DNA of 64,000 nucleotides from Hyphomonas sp. (GTDB lineage Bacteria; Pseudomonadota; Alphaproteobacteria; Caulobacterales; Hyphomonadaceae): positions 186,001-250,000 of the forward strand of contig NZ_JALHLS010000003.1 of assembly GCF_022844445.1 (NCBI RefSeq). Reading direction: 5' to 3'. Below are positions 60,692 through 64,000 of the stretch, piece by piece. The stretch's first letter is position 1, and each line of letters opens with the position of its first letter. The position numbers and the translations under genes were made by a program. Below the pieces are notes generated by a model, which saw nothing but the letters and a program-made list of their open reading frames with translations, was not told the DNA's origin and did not search any database.

Positions 60692-62514
60692 GCGACCTTC
60701 GCTTTGCGCTGGTAGGCGCGCCCAATTGCGGCAAGTCCACCCTGTTCAATGGCCTCACGGGTGGCCGCGCCAAGACGGCCAACTATGCCGGCGTGACAGT
60801 AGAGCGCCGGCGCGGCTGGTTCACCACCGCCAGCGGACAGCGTATCGAGCTGATCGACCTGCCCGGCATCTACGGCTTCACAACACGGTCTCTGGACGAG
60901 CGCATCTCCATCGACACCATCATGGGTCGCAATGCCGACGAAGCGGCGCCCGATGGCTTGCTGGTGCTGATCGATGCCGGCGACATCCGCACGCAGCTGC
61001 ACTTCATCCTTCAGGTTCGCGCTCTGGGTCGGCCGATGCTGCTGGCGCTCAACATGTACGATTTAGCCGAACGCGACGGTGTGCGCATCGATGTTGCCGC
61101 GCTTGAGCGCCGGCTCGGCGTTCCGGTCGTCACCGCGCGGGCCACTCGCACCAGCGGCCGCGAGGCGCTGCTGAAGCGGCTCGATGAGGTGATCGCTTCG
61201 GATACGTGGATGCGACCGGCCGCACCGGCCGCCGAACCCGATCTCCGGCAGCTGCAACGTGAAGCGCGCGACATTGCCCGCGAGGCGATCTTGCAGGAGC
61301 CGGTAATGAACCGGCTGACACGGGCGATCGACAAGGTGGTGCTGCACAAGATTGCAGGCCCGGTCATTCTCGCCTCATTGCTGTTCTTCATCTTCCAGGC
61401 AGTGTTTGCCTGGGCGGCCTGGCCGATGGACGCGATTGATGGCGGCGTGTCCGCCTTCAGTGCCTGGCTCAGCACGTCCCTACCTGACAACTGGATCCGA
61501 AGTCTTCTGACCGACGGCATCATCGCGGGTGTCGGCAGCGTCATCATTTTCCTGCCTCAGATCATCATCCTCTTCGCTTTTATCCTGCTGCTGGAATCTT
61601 CCGGCTACATGGCCCGCGCGGCCTTCCTCATGGACGAACTGATGCTGCGCGTCGGCCTAAACGGGCGCGCTTTCATTCCCCTGCTCTCCAGTTTCGCATG
61701 CGCCATTCCGGGCATGATGGCAGCGCGAACCATAGAGAACGAGCGCGACCGGCTGACGACCATCATGATCGCGCCGCTGATGACCTGTTCGGCGCGCCTG
61801 CCCGTCTACACGCTGATCATCGCGGCCTTCATTCCGCAGACCAATGTCGGCCCCTTCGGCCTGCAGGGCGTCGTCATGTTCGCGCTTTACGCGGTGGGCA
61901 TCCTGAGTGCCGTGATCGTTGCCTTTGTCCTGAAGCGGACGCTCACCAAGGGCCCAGCGCAGGCCCTGCTGATGGAACTGCCGACATACAAGACGCCGGA
62001 CCTGCGTGATTTTGCGCTGAACCTGTCTTCGCGCGCCTGGGCATTCCTGCGGCGCGCAGGTGTGGTGATCTTCACCGTTTCTGTGATCCTCTGGTTCCTC
62101 GCGAGCTTCCCGGAATCCGCTGACGGAATCCGGGGTTCATTCGCGGGCCTTCTCGGCGGATTGCTGGAGCCGGTCCTGCGGCCCATCGGCTTCAATCTCG
62201 AAATAGCCATCGCGCTCGTGCCCGGCATGGCGGCGCGTGAGGTGGCCGTCGGCGCACTCGGCACCGTTTATGCCCTGCAGGGCGCGGACGCGGACGGTCT
62301 TGCGGCGGCGCTGCAAACCTCGTGGTCGGTGCCGACCGCACTGGCCTTCCTCGCCTGGTATGTCTACGCGCCGCAATGCCTCGCGAGCCTCGCGGTGGCC
62401 AAACGCGAGACGAACTCGTGGCGGTGGACGGCGGTGATCGTGGTCTACCTGTTCGCGCTCGCCTACATCGCCGCGGGCGTCACCTACTGGACCGCGACCT
62501 GGGCAGGCCTCTGA
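60688..62514 (+). CDS. feoB: Ferrous iron transporter FeoB
   Basis: 608 residues. The N-terminal G domain has FALVGAPNCGKSTLFNGLTGG (G1), a Thr-containing switch I (NYAGVTVERR), DLPGIYGF (G3) and ALNMYDLAE (G4, N-M-x-D). Gate motifs in the membrane part are LLESSGYMARAAFLMDELMLRVGLNGRAFIPLLSSFACAIPGMMA and LMTCSARLPVYTLII. It has about eight helices and lacks the long cytosolic tail of E. coli FeoB; short forms like this are common in alphaproteobacteria. GTG start overlaps feoA. Imports Fe(II). Confidence 0.95.
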   Translation: MSDLRFALVGAPNCGKSTLFNGLTGGRAKTANYAGVTVERRRGWFTTASGQRIELIDLPGIYGFTTRSLDERISIDTIMGRNADEAAPDGLLVLIDAGDIRTQLHFILQVRALGRPMLLALNMYDLAERDGVRIDVAALERRLGVPVVTARATRTSGREALLKRLDEVIASDTWMRPAAPAAEPDLRQLQREARDIAREAILQEPVMNRLTRAIDKVVLHKIAGPVILASLLFFIFQAVFAWAAWPMDAIDGGVSAFSAWLSTSLPDNWIRSLLTDGIIAGVGSVIIFLPQIIILFAFILLLESSGYMARAAFLMDELMLRVGLNGRAFIPLLSSFACAIPGMMAARTIENERDRLTTIMIAPLMTCSARLPVYTLIIAAFIPQTNVGPFGLQGVVMFALYAVGILSAVIVAFVLKRTLTKGPAQALLMELPTYKTPDLRDFALNLSSRAWAFLRRAGVVIFTVSVILWFLASFPESADGIRGSFAGLLGGLLEPVLRPIGFNLEIAIALVPGMAAREVAVGALGTVYALQGADADGLAAALQTSWSVPTALAFLAWYVYAPQCLASLAVAKRETNSWRWTAVIVVYLFALAYIAAGVTYWTATWAGL

Positions 62515-62566
62515 CGCGCTCTAATCGGCCTTTGCGTCGAAGCTATCTCTGACGACTCTCCGCTGC

Positions 62567-62707
62567 ATGGACAGTGAACGCGGTCCCTCTGCAAGCTCGC
62601 CCGCAAATGTTGAAGCGGTCCGTCGCGCACTAGAAGGGGCAGGAATTGTATTCCTGGAGCCAGGTCCAAGCAAAAGCGGCGGCGCTGGGGTTCGATTGAA
62701 GAAATGA
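62567..62707 (+). pseudogene. C-terminal fragment of an XRE-type regulator
   Basis: A 46-residue frame ends in NVEAVRRALEGAGIVFLEPG and GGAGVRLKK. This matches the C-terminal tail of small XRE-type helix-turn-helix regulators (I-R-R-A-L-E-x-A-G-V-x-F-I ... G-V-R-L-R-K). The DNA-binding domain that should precede it is absent. Probably a leftover of an insertion or deletion after feoB. Confidence 0.45.
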
Positions 62708-63092
62708 CCGGAAGAGCACTTTCGTTTACTCGCAAGGCAAGCGCTGATTATTGTTTTTATTAGCTTTTCTTGTTTTTGATGCCGGAGACAAAGCCAGCCT
62801 GCTGAAGCCTGTGGGGCGGCCCGAGTCACGAACTCCACAGCTTCTCAAGCCGATCCGCTGACGCCCAAGGCTTTGCCAGGGCCTCCGGCGGCGGCGCGAA
62901 AGATCAAGAAGCAAGACCAAAACTCGGCCGCCGCCGCTTCCAGATCGCAAGTTCGACCTGTTCAGAAGCTCTTCAACATGTGTTGCCAAACACCGAGGAG
63001 CGGTGCGCGGGCCCTGCCTGCAGAGGCAAAGCTCAGCCGTTGAAGTCCGACCGGGCACAAATTCTTTTCTTGCAGCTCTGAAGCGATCGGTT
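62708..63092. other. No recognisable gene
   Basis: About 385 bases between the regulator remnant and the Zur-like site. Small frames on both strands show no family motif. AT-rich patches around 62740-62780 hint at a former or foreign segment. Confidence 0.35.
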
Positions 63093-63109
63093 ATGTGATA
63101 ATATCACGT
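63093..63109. promoter_or_regulatory. Zur-box-like palindrome
   Basis: GTGATA-A-TATCAC (63095-63107) is a perfect palindrome inside ATGTGATAATATCACGT, close to the Zur consensus (ATGTTATAATATAACAT). It lies directly before the remnant of a COG0523 metallochaperone gene, a classic Zur target, and 280 bases before the TonB-dependent receptor gene. Confidence 0.5.
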
Positions 63110-63114
63110 TCGTT

Positions 63115-63384
63115 ATGCCGCTGAGCTCCGCTATGACCTTGCACCAGAATTCCTCCGTCGCGGTGCTGTCTGGATTTCTCGACGCGGGGAAAACGGCGTT
63201 CCTCAACCCTGTTTTGAACAACCGCGAAGGCGGTCGCGCGGCGGTGAGCGTCAATGACACGCGCGAGGTCAACAAGACGCGGAACTTGCCGGTCAGAACT
63301 GCGCCGGCCTGTCACGGACAGAAGGAACGCCGATTGAGAAGTCGGCGCCTACTCGACAATGCCTCTTTACACTTGAAGGACTGA
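63115..63384 (+). pseudogene. Truncated COG0523/CobW-type metallochaperone GTPase
   Basis: 89-residue frame. SVAVLSGFLDAGKTAFLNPV followed by LNNREGGRAAVSVNDTREVN is the N-terminus of COG0523 G3E GTPases (P-loop G-F-L-x-A-G-K-T, then V-N-D-x-x-E-V-N). Similarity stops about residue 53, and the frame ends about 300 residues early. The GGE/CxCC metal site region is missing, so it is inactive. The next gene, a TonB-dependent receptor, starts five bases after its stop. Confidence 0.7.
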
Positions 63385-63389
63385 CACTG

Positions 63390-64000
63390 ATGAAATCCAG
63401 ATTCTCCGCCCTGCTGCTGGCCGGCTGCGCGAACTTAACGCTCGTTCCAGCCGCAGCCCTTGCTCAGGGCACGGAAGACACCGAAGCGCGGCAGCAGACA
63501 GTTGTCGTAACCGGCACGCGTCAGGCTTATCAAGGCGAATTCGAGGTTCTGGAGGTTCCGCAAGCCGACCTCGTGATAGATTCAGACGCCCTCCGCGACG
63601 CGGGCGTGCTGAATCTCAACCAGGCACTGGATCTGTCGGCCTCGGTTGCCCGGCAGAACAACTTCGGCGGCCTTTGGAACAGCTTTGCCGTTCGCGGTTT
63701 TGTCGGCGACGAAAATCTGCCAAGCAACTATCTGGTCAACGGCTTCAACGCCGGGCGCGGTTTTGGCGGCCCACGTGATATCTCGGGCATCGAGAGTGTC
63801 GAAGTGCTCAAAGGCCCGCGCGCCGCTCTGTTCGGACGCGGCGAACCCGGCGGGACAGTCAACCTTGTGACCAAGCGCCCGACTTTTGAAACCGCCGGTG
63901 AACTTAAGCTGGCAGCGGGAAGCTTCGATTTCTACCGAGCCGATGCAGACTACACGAGCCCGCTTTCCGGGAATGCAGCCTTTCGCGTGACAGGCTTTTA
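63390..64000 (+). CDS. TonB-dependent siderophore-type receptor, N-terminal part (cut by window edge)
   Basis: 203 residues are visible. A signal peptide (MKSRFSALLLAGCANLTLVPAAALAQ) is followed by a TonB box QTVVVTGTRQ and the plug domain: DSDALRDAGVLNLNQALDLSASVARQN, GLWNSFAVRGFVGDENLPSNYLVNGFN, IESVEVLKGPRAALFGRGEPGGTVNLVTKRP. The beta-barrel begins with GELKLAAGSFDFYRADADYTSPL before the window ends. The plug resembles FecA/FhuA-type ferric siderophore receptors. A Zur-like site and a decayed zinc-chaperone gene upstream leave open a zinc or other metallophore role. ATG 63390, with AAGGA upstream. Confidence 0.9.
   Translation, partial: MKSRFSALLLAGCANLTLVPAAALAQGTEDTEARQQTVVVTGTRQAYQGEFEVLEVPQADLVIDSDALRDAGVLNLNQALDLSASVARQNNFGGLWNSFAVRGFVGDENLPSNYLVNGFNAGRGFGGPRDISGIESVEVLKGPRAALFGRGEPGGTVNLVTKRPTFETAGELKLAAGSFDFYRADADYTSPLSGNAAFRVTGF

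Noticed and set aside
62726-63058. A 110-codon minus-strand frame after feoB
   Set aside because: Arg/Ser-rich, without motif or ribosome binding site; judged to be a chance frame in a decay zone.
1-64000. CRISPR arrays, rRNA or tRNA genes
   Set aside because: No regularly spaced direct repeats and no cloverleaf or rRNA signature were found on reading either strand, although a dedicated RNA search was not possible.

Overview
The window is a GC-rich chromosomal segment from an alphaproteobacterium, most like the Hyphomonadaceae/Caulobacterales. The evidence is a eukaryotic-type NADP isocitrate dehydrogenase, class I PHA synthase, GlpX-type fructose bisphosphatase, CtaA/COX15 heme A synthase, an N-terminally extended S9, a short FeoB and a TonB-dependent receptor. 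Family placement is inference. No rRNA, tRNA or CRISPR array was seen.

Region 1 (1-13.2 kb) is a surface polysaccharide locus. A Wzz-like chain-length protein (cut by the left edge) and a beta-barrel outer-membrane protein run leftward. A flippase, an exostosin-like glycosyltransferase (with a decayed tandem copy beside it), an SDR epimerase, a SAF-domain dehydrogenase and an FAD oxidoreductase run rightward. After an IS5-type scar come leftward rfbC and rfbF homologues, probably for a CDP-linked sugar, and eda. Region 2 (13.3-46 kb) is mostly core metabolism: a two-subunit acyl-CoA dehydrogenase and a crotonase, trmJ, icd, an NAD-precursor uptake pair (pnuC plus an NadR-type kinase), a truncated globin, glpX-hom, an aminotransferase, phaC, argC, rplM-rpsI, ctaA, a PSD-like protein lacking the catalytic residues, an Atm1-type exporter, a LOG protein, a TetR/hydrolase pair, a DEAD-box helicase, an aldehyde dehydrogenase and a serine hydrolase. 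Three decayed genes lie between 10.7 and 45.3 kb.

Region 3 (45.4-59.4 kb) is the outstanding feature: a compact leftward NRPS-PKS assembly line. The NRPS reads formyltransferase - degenerate condensation-like segment - adenylation domain interrupted by a luciferase-like monooxygenase and again by a methyltransferase - carrier. Its hand-derived specificity code (DILQMGMIWK) is close to the glycine code. By a 4-base overlap it passes to a one-module PKS with the unusual order KS-AT-KR-DH-ACP-TE. An alpha/beta hydrolase follows, and a Sfp-type phosphopantetheinyl transferase that can prime the carriers lies just upstream. The simplest predicted product is a small N-formylated, possibly N-methylated and oxidised glycine extended once to an unsaturated acid.

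Region 4 (59.4-64 kb) is metal and oxidative-stress linked: an exported superoxide dismutase immediately upstream of the transferase gene, feoAB behind a perfect Fur-like palindrome, a decayed COG0523 metallochaperone gene behind a Zur-like palindrome, and the start of a TonB-dependent receptor that runs off the right edge.
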